Below, one piece after another: positions 58,466-64,000 of a stretch of 64,000 nucleotides of DNA. Under the pieces are notes generated by a model. That model was not told the origin of the DNA and ran no database searches. It saw only the letters and a list, made by a program, of their open reading frames with translations. Position 1 is the first letter of the stretch. Every line of letters begins with the position of its first letter. Both the position numbers and the translations under genes were made by a program. The DNA is from a virus, in IMG/VR virus record IMGVR_UViG_3300035698_016830, positions 1 through 64,000 of that record; one strand, written 5' to 3'.

Positions 58466-58873
58466 ATGGTAAGAAAAAAGTTATTTGCGTTACCGCCAAG
58501 GGCAGAAGGAAACCTACCAACTCTGCAACTAATCAATTCATTTTGTGATTTGATAGTAAGGGGTTTATCACCTTCAGCTGCCTGCGATTACCTTACTATC
58601 AGCACAGAGCATTATTATCTATGGCTAAGGTCAGGTAGTAAGCTAATTAGGGCAGGGCAGACAGAAGAGCTAAAAGCTCAGTTTGTTTTAAGGTATCAAA
58701 AAGCTTTTGCTACATACCAATTAGATCGAGTAGACAGACTTCATGATCCAGTGAATAGAAATTGGTATAGAGAGCTTGCGATACTTGAAAGAAGAGACCG
58801 AAAAACCTATGGTAGGCAAGAGCAGCCAGGTGGTTCAGATGATAGTTATGATCCTGATGAACGCTTCTTATAG
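58466..58873 (+). CDS. Terminase small subunit
   Basis: 135 aa. N-terminal helix-turn-helix-like LINSFCDLIVRGLSPSAACDYL near 27-45, then YYLWLRSG and a C-terminal AILERRDRKTYGRQ, as in phage TerS proteins that pick the packaging site. The large subunit is not within the window and probably lies to the right. The third HNH cassette follows its stop directly. Confidence 0.78.
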   Translation: MVRKKLFALPPRAEGNLPTLQLINSFCDLIVRGLSPSAACDYLTISTEHYYLWLRSGSKLIRAGQTEELKAQFVLRYQKAFATYQLDRVDRLHDPVNRNWYRELAILERRDRKTYGRQEQPGGSDDSYDPDERFL

Positions 58874-58893
58874 GCCATTTATTCAGCTTTTTC

Positions 58894-58922
58894 TTGATAC
58901 GCTCTTTGATAATTTATATTAT
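58894..58922 (+). promoter_or_regulatory. Promoter of HNH cassette 3
   Basis: TTGATA, 17-bp spacer with CTCTTTGATAA, TATTAT (58917-58922). Confidence 0.8.
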
Positions 58923-58928
58923 GAGTTT

Positions 58929-59022
58929 ATGAATTCGACCAAAAACAAAACACTAAGCTATGCATGGGGAACAAACTTTGGTCGGATTCTACCTGTGCAT
59001 GGCTTTTTTAAGGAATCCGACT
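58929..59022 (+). ncRNA. Structured leader of HNH cassette 3
   Basis: P1: CGACCAAA (58936-58943) with TTTGGTCG (58977-58984). P2: AAGCTATGCATG (58955-58966) with GTGCATGGCTT (58995-59005), with G-U pairs. P3: GTCGGATTC (58981-58989) with GAATCCGAC (59013-59021), 9 bp, covering GGAA and ending one base before ATG. Same order and mutual exclusion as copies 1 and 2. Confidence 0.85.
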
Positions 59023-59541
59023 ATGAAAAAGACTAAACTAACACAAGGAAAAGTTACATTAGTAGATGATGAAGATTACGAGTGGTTGAATCAGTGGAAA
59101 TGGTATGCTCTTTGGTATCCAAATACTCAATCATTTTATGCTGTAAGAAAAGAAGCTAAACCTGGAGGTGGGCAGCGCCTGGTTCTAATGCATAGGCAAA
59201 TTCTAGGTCTTGAGTTTGGAGACAAAAGACAAGGTGATCATATTCACCATAACACTCTAGATAACCGTAAGAGTCAGCTTAGTACTGTAACAAATCAGCA
59301 GAATCAGTTTAATAGACTGAATACAAAAGGGTATTCTTTTAACAAGGCCAATGGGAAGTTCAAGGCTCAGATACACATTAATGGTAAACAAAAATACCTA
59401 GGACTTTATAACACAGCCAAAGAAGCTCGTATTGTATATTTAAAAGCAAAAGAAAAATACCATGATATGTTGGAAACGAAAGAATCGTATTATAAGAAAG
59501 AACAGAAACTAGTGAAATGGAGACACAAGCCTTTATTCTAG
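59023..59541 (+). CDS. HNH-AP2 homing endonuclease, cassette 3
   Basis: 172 aa. LVDDEDYEWLNQWKWYA, HNH region GDHIHHNTLDNRKSQL (a Gly replaces the Val before DH), and AP2 region KFKAQIHINGKQKYLGLYN. Start ATG after the leader. Sits directly after the terminase small subunit gene. Confidence 0.92.
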   Translation: MKKTKLTQGKVTLVDDEDYEWLNQWKWYALWYPNTQSFYAVRKEAKPGGGQRLVLMHRQILGLEFGDKRQGDHIHHNTLDNRKSQLSTVTNQQNQFNRLNTKGYSFNKANGKFKAQIHINGKQKYLGLYNTAKEARIVYLKAKEKYHDMLETKESYYKKEQKLVKWRHKPLF

Positions 59542-59746
59542 TTAATAAGAGTTATTTTTAGTTATCAATGAACAGAAGAAGAAACAGTAAAGTATTAATT
59601 TAGTAATTTCATCCCATTTCTATACCATTATTCCATATTATTTCTTAGTATGTAAGTTATAATTTTCACTTTTACAAATACTTTATATATCATATAAAAG
59701 TTACAAATCGCATCAAATCTGTATAACCAAATATAGGAGAAGAACA

Positions 59747-60040
59747 ATGAAAACCACAATAGCTTATACAGAAAGAAACAAAGTTAAAGAAGTCATTAAA
59801 ACAATGAAACATAAGGCTAAATATACTGCGGTTGTTACCCCAGAAACTAAGTCTTATTTCAATAGAGATCATGAGGAAATAGCAAGAGAGATATATGTGA
59901 AAGGAGGTTTGGAAGGAATAACTGTATTTACTATTCCAAATATTCATCCATTGCTAGAAGTGAAAGATGTAAAATATCTAAGAAAAGAAAGAAAAGTGTT
60001 ATTGAATAGTATAAGTAGAAGTAGAAAGAAACTTAATTAA
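59747..60040 (+). CDS. Hypothetical basic protein (97 aa)
   Basis: ATG after ATAGGAGAAGAACA. Begins MKTTIAYTERNKVKEV; highly basic at the C-terminus (YLRKERKVLLNSISRSRKK). The 205-base gap before it holds no gene but has a TTTATATATCATATAA word at 59681. No family recognised. Confidence 0.6.
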   Translation: MKTTIAYTERNKVKEVIKTMKHKAKYTAVVTPETKSYFNRDHEEIAREIYVKGGLEGITVFTIPNIHPLLEVKDVKYLRKERKVLLNSISRSRKKLN

Positions 60041-60057
60041 AGCAAAGGGCTAAGATC

Positions 60058-60213
60058 ATGGATACACCTTTGACGTATCGTATAAAATTTTGCAAGAATG
60101 CTAAAGAATGTACTATGTCATCTAAAATTTGTAGTTTTAATTGTGAACAGTACCAAGCTTTAACTGATATACGTAAAAATTCTGAAGAGCATAAAAGCAA
60201 AGCAAAGGGCTAA
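60058..60213 (+). CDS. Small Cys-rich protein (51 aa)
   Basis: ATG at 60058 after AAAGCAAAGGGCTAAGATC. Four Cys (FCKNAKEC, KICSFNCEQY) may bind zinc. The same leader words repeat before the next gene at 60217. Confidence 0.6.
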   Translation: MDTPLTYRIKFCKNAKECTMSSKICSFNCEQYQALTDIRKNSEEHKSKAKG

Positions 60214-60216
60214 GTT

Positions 60217-60528
60217 ATGGAAAATAATGAAACGGAAACAATAGTATCTTTGTTATCAGCTATTCAAGAAGCTGGTGGAAGTGTTATTGCTATTAAACCT
60301 GATATGACAGTGACAGAGTTAATCGGTTTATTTGCAAAGAATAATATAAGATTTGAATATACAAAGAAACACGCTATAAAGAAGGAAGATATTGATGATG
60401 AAGAAATAACTTCAGATGAATTCTCTGAAGCAGGTAAAGATCAGATACTTGCTATAGTTTGTAAAGACTTTAGAGAAGGTGGAGCATGCTATGTAGCTTG
60501 GAAGTCGGCGTATGATGGAAACAGTTAA
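60217..60528 (+). CDS. Hypothetical acidic protein (103 aa)
   Basis: ATG after AAAGCAAAGGGCTAAGTT. Begins MENNETETIVSLLSA; ends with ACYVAWKSAYDG. No family recognised. Confidence 0.6.
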   Translation: MENNETETIVSLLSAIQEAGGSVIAIKPDMTVTELIGLFAKNNIRFEYTKKHAIKKEDIDDEEITSDEFSEAGKDQILAIVCKDFREGGACYVAWKSAYDGNS

Positions 60529-60551
60529 TATTTTATTGAAAGGGCAGAAAG

Positions 60552-60917
60552 ATGGATCTAGTGCTAAATTGTATATTAGGATTGTTACTTGGTTTCGTTG
60601 CTTTTTGGGCTCACAGGTTTAGAAAAGAAAGAGATCTACTGAAGGATGAGAATAGATTTCTTCTTTGGGAATTGGATACTGAGAATTCTTACAGGTTAGC
60701 TAAGTGGCGAACTATGGATACAGCCCCAAAGAATGGAGACGTTATTCTTGTGTATGATCCTAAACCAAGTTCTGATTATGGTCCTGGTGTTCATGAAGCT
60801 TATTATCATGAAGGTCATGGATGGTGTGCTGTCTCAGGGGTAAATACAGATCCTTATGATATTATGCCAGAGGTTTGGTTGGAAGGATATCCAGATAAAC
60901 CAGAAAGAAATGATTAA
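60552..60917 (+). CDS. DUF551-like protein with N-terminal membrane anchor
   Basis: 121 aa. Residues 3-20 (LVLNCILGLLLGFVAFWA) form one membrane helix followed by a basic turn. C-terminal WRTMDTAPKNGDVILVYDPK matches the DUF551 pattern (W-x-x-TAPKDG). The fusion to a membrane helix is less usual. ATG after TTGAAAGGGCAGAAAG. Confidence 0.7.
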   Translation: MDLVLNCILGLLLGFVAFWAHRFRKERDLLKDENRFLLWELDTENSYRLAKWRTMDTAPKNGDVILVYDPKPSSDYGPGVHEAYYHEGHGWCAVSGVNTDPYDIMPEVWLEGYPDKPERND

Positions 60918-61140
60918 AACGTTGACTTCGCCTAGGTTAAGGTACCAAACGTCAAATGCTGCTACTTCTGCTGTTATGCAGCCTTGTGCTGATTTTCTTA
61001 AAAAGTTAACAAAGGAGCAAAGACGTATAGTATTATATGAGTGTTGTTTTTATTGTGATTGCGTCTTACCAGATCTTTTAAGTAAATGTTTGAAAATGGA
61101 AGGAATTGAGAAAGATGAAATTGAAGAAACAAATGTTTAG
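60910..61140 (+). CDS. Hypothetical protein (76 aa)
   Basis: ATG at 60910 overlaps the DUF551-like gene by 8 bases. Begins MIKTLTSPRLRYQTS; a cluster YECCFYCDCVLPD near the middle. Overlaps next gene by 26 bases. No family recognised. Confidence 0.55.
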   Translation: MIKTLTSPRLRYQTSNAATSAVMQPCADFLKKLTKEQRRIVLYECCFYCDCVLPDLLSKCLKMEGIEKDEIEETNV

Positions 61141-61450
61141 TGATATTCCAGGTGCTGTATTTGTTGCAAGAGATACAGATAGCTATGATAATAATGTACT
61201 TATTTGGCCTGCGGGTTTGGGTATTGAAAAGCATTTTGGCTGCATAGAGTTTTATGGTAAGGTGAAATATAAGAAGAAGTGTGAAGCCAAGAGTTTTGCT
61301 ACACTACTCACTATAGCACAATGCAAAGCCATCTATTTTGATTTTCCTAAAAAAGAAGAAGCCTGGTTGGTTACCCCTATGGGCTCTTATTTATATGGTG
61401 ATAATTACATTTGGGAAAGAATAGATCAAGATTTGGAACTGATTAAGTAA
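61115..61450 (+). CDS. Hypothetical protein, paralogue of 53148 (111 aa)
   Basis: ATG at 61115 after AAGGAATTGAGAAAG. Shares with 53148 the start MKLKK-FSD--GAVFVA, IWPAGLGIEK-FGCI and IYFDFPKKEEAWLVTP. About half the residues match. Role unknown. Confidence 0.7.
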   Translation: MKLKKQMFSDIPGAVFVARDTDSYDNNVLIWPAGLGIEKHFGCIEFYGKVKYKKKCEAKSFATLLTIAQCKAIYFDFPKKEEAWLVTPMGSYLYGDNYIWERIDQDLELIK

Positions 61451-61465
61451 GAAAGGAATCGAAAT

Positions 61466-61651
61466 ATGTTGGTCCTGAGTAGATTAATAGATGAATCAAT
61501 AATGATCGGTGACGATGTGGAAATCACGATCGTCGACGTACGTGGTGACAAGGTTCGTTTGGGTATCAATGCCCCCAAGAGCATTCCAGTTCACCGTAGA
61601 GAGATTTATGATGCTATTCAGCGGGAAAAGAATGAGGGAGTAGAGGAATGA
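61466..61651 (+). CDS. csrA: CsrA/RsmA-type RNA-binding regulator
   Basis: 61 aa. Complete Csr[21 protein letters not shown], then [22 protein letters not shown], including the RNA-binding Leu4/Arg6 and Arg44-type residues. CsrA dimers bind GGA in leaders and block or promote translation. A phage copy may redirect host carbon-storage control or act on phage leaders, most of which contain AAAGGA. ATG after AAGGAATCGAAAT; overlaps the next gene by 4 bases. Confidence 0.95.
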   Translation: MLVLSRLIDESIMIGDDVEITIVDVRGDKVRLGINAPKSIPVHRREIYDAIQREKNEGVEE

Positions 61652-62190
61652 AGAATAAAGAAGAAGTAAAATCATTGGTTAGAAAAGAAGTAGAAGCATC
61701 ACTTGATGAATATGATGCTGGTGTTCAGGAAGATATTGAGGATTCAAAGACGTCTGATTGGTTTAAGGCACTGCTAATAGTGGTCATAACATTCTTTTTG
61801 ATTATTAGTTTGATTTTTGGTGTTGCAGATTCTATTTGGTATTCTTATGAATTTTGTAATAGGATTCTTACGCAAAACATGAAACGAGTAGATTGTATAG
61901 AGAATGGGCATCAGTGGGAGTTTGTTAAGTATAATTCAGCGTATACGTTTAAATGTATACATTGTGGCAAGGAGCACATCGTTATGTCAATTCAAGGATC
62001 TGACTTTAAGACTTTATGGATGAAACAAACAGGTCAGCCAGTAGCGTCTAATCCTTTTATTATTGTCCCTGATTGTGAAATTGCTATTAGTAATGGGGGG
62101 ACCGGGTCAACTTTGACTAGTGAAGCTATGTTGATTTTTATGCGCAAGAAACAGAACCTGTGGAAAGTATGCCTGCCTGGATTGACGTAA
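61648..62190 (+). CDS. Membrane protein with zinc ribbon, probable frame break near 3' end
   Basis: 180 aa. One strong membrane helix ([19 protein letters not shown], near 47-65), then a short zinc-ribbon-like part ([20 protein letters not shown]). From about 62120 on, coding quality moves to the -1 frame, where the upstream part of the next gene ([12 protein letters not shown]) lies. The last 20 residues as read here are doubtful. Confidence 0.6.
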   Translation: MKNKEEVKSLVRKEVEASLDEYDAGVQEDIEDSKTSDWFKALLIVVITFFLIISLIFGVADSIWYSYEFCNRILTQNMKRVDCIENGHQWEFVKYNSAYTFKCIHCGKEHIVMSIQGSDFKTLWMKQTGQPVASNPFIIVPDCEIAISNGGTGSTLTSEAMLIFMRKKQNLWKVCLPGLT

Positions 62191-62522
62191 ATATGGTGCA
62201 AGGTAAAATACTCCCGTATACTATGGCGTTGGGAGATCCATTGGAGCTTGTCGGCACAGAACAAGTTGAAGGCCACATAACATACTACCAAGTACTTTCA
62301 AGACCAGTAGGTTGCTATGACATTATTGATCCTAACGGAGCATTGAGTATTACATTTTCGCCGACATCTATTGGTGTGTACTATATTCCGATGTATAATT
62401 ATGTCCGGAGTCCTTTTCCGAATGGAGGTGTGTATAGTACACTGTGTGTAAATGTTGTTGAGCGCATTGTGCCTAGCACTCGTTGGTTTCGAAAGCCGCT
62501 ACCAAACATCGCAGTCAATTGA
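62160..62522 (+). CDS. Beta-rich protein, possibly C-terminal part of 61648 gene
   Basis: 120 aa from GTG at 62160 (an ATG follows at 62169). Beta-sandwich-like (YTMALGDPLELVGTEQVEGH; SITFSPTSIGVYYIP). The frame is open and coding-like back to 62124, without start, so it may be joined to the upstream gene by a one-base change. Otherwise it is a coupled gene with weak ribosome binding site (GGAAAG). Confidence 0.55.
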   Translation: MESMPAWIDVNMVQGKILPYTMALGDPLELVGTEQVEGHITYYQVLSRPVGCYDIIDPNGALSITFSPTSIGVYYIPMYNYVRSPFPNGGVYSTLCVNVVERIVPSTRWFRKPLPNIAVN

Positions 62523-62643
62523 GTTTTACATACGCAATAAACGTAACCCTATTAAGGGACGTTTAAAAGCTGTTCAGTATCAGAAGAAACTATTTCAAAG
62601 GGAACAATATTTGATTATGAAAGAGGTAAGAAATGAATTGTGA
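62452..62643 (+). CDS. Possible small basic protein (63 aa or less)
   Basis: Only the part after 62522 (FYIRNKRNPIKGRLKAVQ and on) is free of overlap and looks coding; the ATG at 62452 lies inside the previous gene. A true start may be a rare codon near 62519. Basic, helical C-terminus. Confidence 0.35.
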   Translation: MLLSALCLALVGFESRYQTSQSIEFYIRNKRNPIKGRLKAVQYQKKLFQREQYLIMKEVRNEL

Positions 62644-62902
62644 TACGGGTGAAGTAGTAAGGTTGGAAGATTTGTCAGAGGGAAAAAGGGAAGCTTTGAC
62701 TGCTATGTTAAGCAGAGGAAAGCCTCTATCTGAGTTGCAAATGGAGGTAGTAAAGCCTTATGCCCCTATTGACGAGAAAGACGTTCCAAAGGTAAAGCAT
62801 ATGTCTAAAGCCCGAAGAAGAAACTGGATGAGGAATAAGCTTTGTCTTTGTGGAAGTGGCAAGAAGTTTAAAAAATGCTGTTGGTCTAAATTTGCTGGGT
62901 AA
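62633..62902 (+). CDS. SEC-C motif protein (89 aa)
   Basis: C-terminal CLCGSGKKFKKCCW is the SEC-C zinc motif first known from SecA. N-terminal part is helical. Such small proteins often bind zinc and nucleic acid or chaperones. ATG after AAAGAGGTAAGAA. Confidence 0.75.
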   Translation: MNCDTGEVVRLEDLSEGKREALTAMLSRGKPLSELQMEVVKPYAPIDEKDVPKVKHMSKARRRNWMRNKLCLCGSGKKFKKCCWSKFAG

Positions 62903-62908
62903 GATATT

Positions 62909-63238
62909 ATGAACATGGATGGAATGATGGATACACCAATTATAGATAAGGATACATGCAAGGGCTTATTCTGGCGGGCTTCAGTTCATTCGTACTTATC
63001 TAAGTATAATAGTATAGAAGTATCAAAGTCATTGCGATTATTGAAAAAGAGATCCTGTAAGGGTTGTGATAAATGTTATTGGATATGGGAGTATTTTCAA
63101 GAAGACATGACCCTAGCTGCTGGTGATTATTTAGAGGATATTGAGCATGGTAAGATATATACTTTCAAATGTCATAGTTCTACTGATTTCGATACTGGTG
63201 TTAGAGAGCTGGATGAAATTGAATTTGTAAGGGGTTGA
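62909..63238 (+). CDS. Hypothetical protein (109 aa)
   Basis: Begins MNMDGMMDTPIIDKDT; Cys cluster RSCKGCDKCYW near the middle. Frame ends 6 bases before the next gene. No family recognised. Confidence 0.6.
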   Translation: MNMDGMMDTPIIDKDTCKGLFWRASVHSYLSKYNSIEVSKSLRLLKKRSCKGCDKCYWIWEYFQEDMTLAAGDYLEDIEHGKIYTFKCHSSTDFDTGVRELDEIEFVRG

Positions 63239-63244
63239 AGAATA

Positions 63245-63433
63245 ATGATATATAAACTAATAGGGCATTGGCACAATTGGACTTCTCCTTGGACTGGTAG
63301 AGTATTATCAGAATTCAGGGTCATCTGGAATAAGGTGATAATCGGTGAAAGGCTTCAATCACAGGCTAAAACACCAGCACACAGAATCAATAAAATAATT
63401 AATAAGTTACTATATAGCTGGAAAAAAGTTTAA
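63245..63433 (+). CDS. Hypothetical basic protein (62 aa)
   Basis: Begins MIYKLIGHWHNWTSP; basic C-terminus. Only a weak ribosome binding site (GAAGAATA). No family recognised. Confidence 0.55.
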   Translation: MIYKLIGHWHNWTSPWTGRVLSEFRVIWNKVIIGERLQSQAKTPAHRINKIINKLLYSWKKV

Positions 63434-63481
63434 AATTGAGTTAAACCGTATAAGTAGTCAGTGATAGAAATTCTTTTACAA

Positions 63482-63698
63482 ATGAATAAATTGAAAACAA
63501 AGTTCTCTGAGGTTTGGCTAATAACCGATATAACCAGGTCTTAAATGTAAAATTGCTGGCAGAGCCGATAAAGCTCCTTCTCAGGAATTGCAGGATTACT
63601 GTTGGTGGGAATCCAATCAGAGGACTTCTATAATAGTGAACTTGATTGATCTTGGAATTCCTTGGTGTCAGAATAATGCTAGCTTAAATACAGTGTAG
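63482..63698 (+). pseudogene. Frame-shifted small gene
   Basis: ATG at 63482 gives 20 codons (ending WLITDITRS) to TAA at 63542; the +1 frame continues through the same point with LKCKIAGRADKAPSQELQ, YCWWESNQRTSIIVNL to TAG at 63698. Together they form a plausible 71-residue protein. No good ribosome binding site, so decay is more likely than programmed shift. Confidence 0.5.
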
Positions 63699-63715
63699 GC
63701 TTCAAGATCAGTTAC

Positions 63716-63788
63716 GCACCCATACCTCAATCGATAGAGGACTCCCCTTATAAGGGAGCAGTTCTTGGTTCGAGTCCAAGTGGGTGTA
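63716..63788 (+). tRNA. tRNA-Ile (UAU)
   Basis: 73 nt. Acceptor GCACCCA/TGGGTGT (one G-U pair), D-arm CCTC/GAGG, anticodon stem CTCCC/GGGAG with loop CTTATAA giving anticodon UAU for AUA codons, T-arm CTTGG TTCGAGT CCAAG. CCA not encoded. Confidence 0.9.
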
Positions 63789-63790
63789 TT

Positions 63791-63859
63791 TGGCTATGAT
63801 GGCCAAGTCAATTGCTGTAAAGCAAGAATGTTGTAAGTCGACGCGGCATCCATCAGCTA
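63791..63859 (+). ncRNA. tRNA-like or hairpin element after tRNA-Ile
   Basis: TGATGG pairs with CCATCA near the ends, and TTGCT/AGCAA forms an inner hairpin with GTAA. The middle resembles the D- and anticodon region of tRNA-Tyr (GGCCAAG, CTGTAAA) but stems are not canonical. Could be a degraded tRNA. Confidence 0.3.
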
Positions 63860-63884
63860 TTTTTACAAAAGGAAAGGAAATAAG

Positions 63885-64000
63885 ATGAAATACATAGACA
63901 AAAAAGTAAAAGACGTGACAAAGGTTGGCTCAGTGCCATGGAAAGCCTTCCATTTTGAAAGTAATCAGGCTTTTGGTTTTTGTGAGACATCGAAGAAATG
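63885..64000 (+). CDS. Hypothetical protein, 3'-truncated by window end
   Basis: ATG at 63885 after AAAAGGAAAGGAAATAAG. Begins MKYIDKKVKDVTKVG and is open to the last base (38 codons). No family recognised. Confidence 0.6.
   Translation, partial: MKYIDKKVKDVTKVGSVPWKAFHFESNQAFGFCETSKK

Noticed and set aside
1-64000. Integrase, repressor or attachment site
   Set aside because: None recognised; the MerR/Xis-like protein at 12656 alone does not show lysogeny.

Overview
The window is a contiguous piece of a double-stranded DNA bacteriophage genome of low GC content. It is almost fully coding, with short gaps and many overlapping start/stop codons. The tail-tip genes at the left end follow the lambda-like L-K-(I/J) order, so a siphovirus is likely. 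A CsrA, the lambda-type tail tip and a secreted Amidase_3 endolysin point to a Gram-negative host, but that is inference. I found no integrase, repressor or CRISPR array, so the phage is probably lytic or its lysogeny genes lie outside. The large terminase subunit, portal and capsid genes are not here; the genome must continue past both ends.

Layout. 1-6788 (+): end of a beta-propeller tail protein, L-like, NlpC/P60-like and giant J-like tail-tip genes, a two-helix membrane protein, then a terminator. 6891-12317 (-): a leftward set of small genes with queE, an HNH nuclease, a peptide deformylase and a pentapeptide-repeat protein. It is driven by two leftward promoters at 12364-12543, divergent from a rightward promoter at 12582. 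12656-26441 (+): early and replication genes (DnaB-like helicase, SNF2-like helicase, DnaG-type primase, DUF932 protein, VWA protein, a sigma-like protein) with two tRNAs and two HNH homing-endonuclease cassettes. 26496-30656 (+): 7-deazaguanine block (queD, acidic protein, queC, folE2, dpdA). 30661-46329 (+): replication and recombination (sliding-clamp-like, second helicase, DNA methyltransferase, UDG-like/PolA fusion polymerase, intein-containing clamp loader, gp32-like SSB, RecA-like recombinase, PD-(D/E)XK-type nuclease, C5 methyltransferase, SbcD/SbcC). 46319-58379 (+): mostly small unknown genes plus PRTase, MazG-like, amidase and candidate holin. 58466-64000 (+): small terminase subunit, a third HNH cassette, csrA, a tRNA-Ile and small unknown genes.

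How the genes fit together. FolE2, QueD, QueE and QueC together make preQ0 from GTP, and DpdA would exchange it for guanine in phage DNA, which is a known way to resist host restriction. Two DNA methyltransferases may add further marks, although one has an internal frame problem. The phage carries nearly a full replisome and a recombination set.

Most striking features: (1) three HNH endonuclease genes each carry their own promoter and a covarying, pseudoknot-capable leader with two mutually exclusive helices, one of which covers the ribosome binding site; (2) the clamp-loader intein sits in the Walker B motif and contains, overprinted in the +1 frame, a complete EDxHD-type homing endonuclease with its own strong ribosome binding site; (3) a seven-copy promoter module has a conserved CGATA element inside a 17-bp spacer, and a family of short hairpins abuts the ribosome binding site; (4) several genes have frame breaks (A10 tract, amber codon, compensating shifts), which may be recoding, decay or sequence errors.
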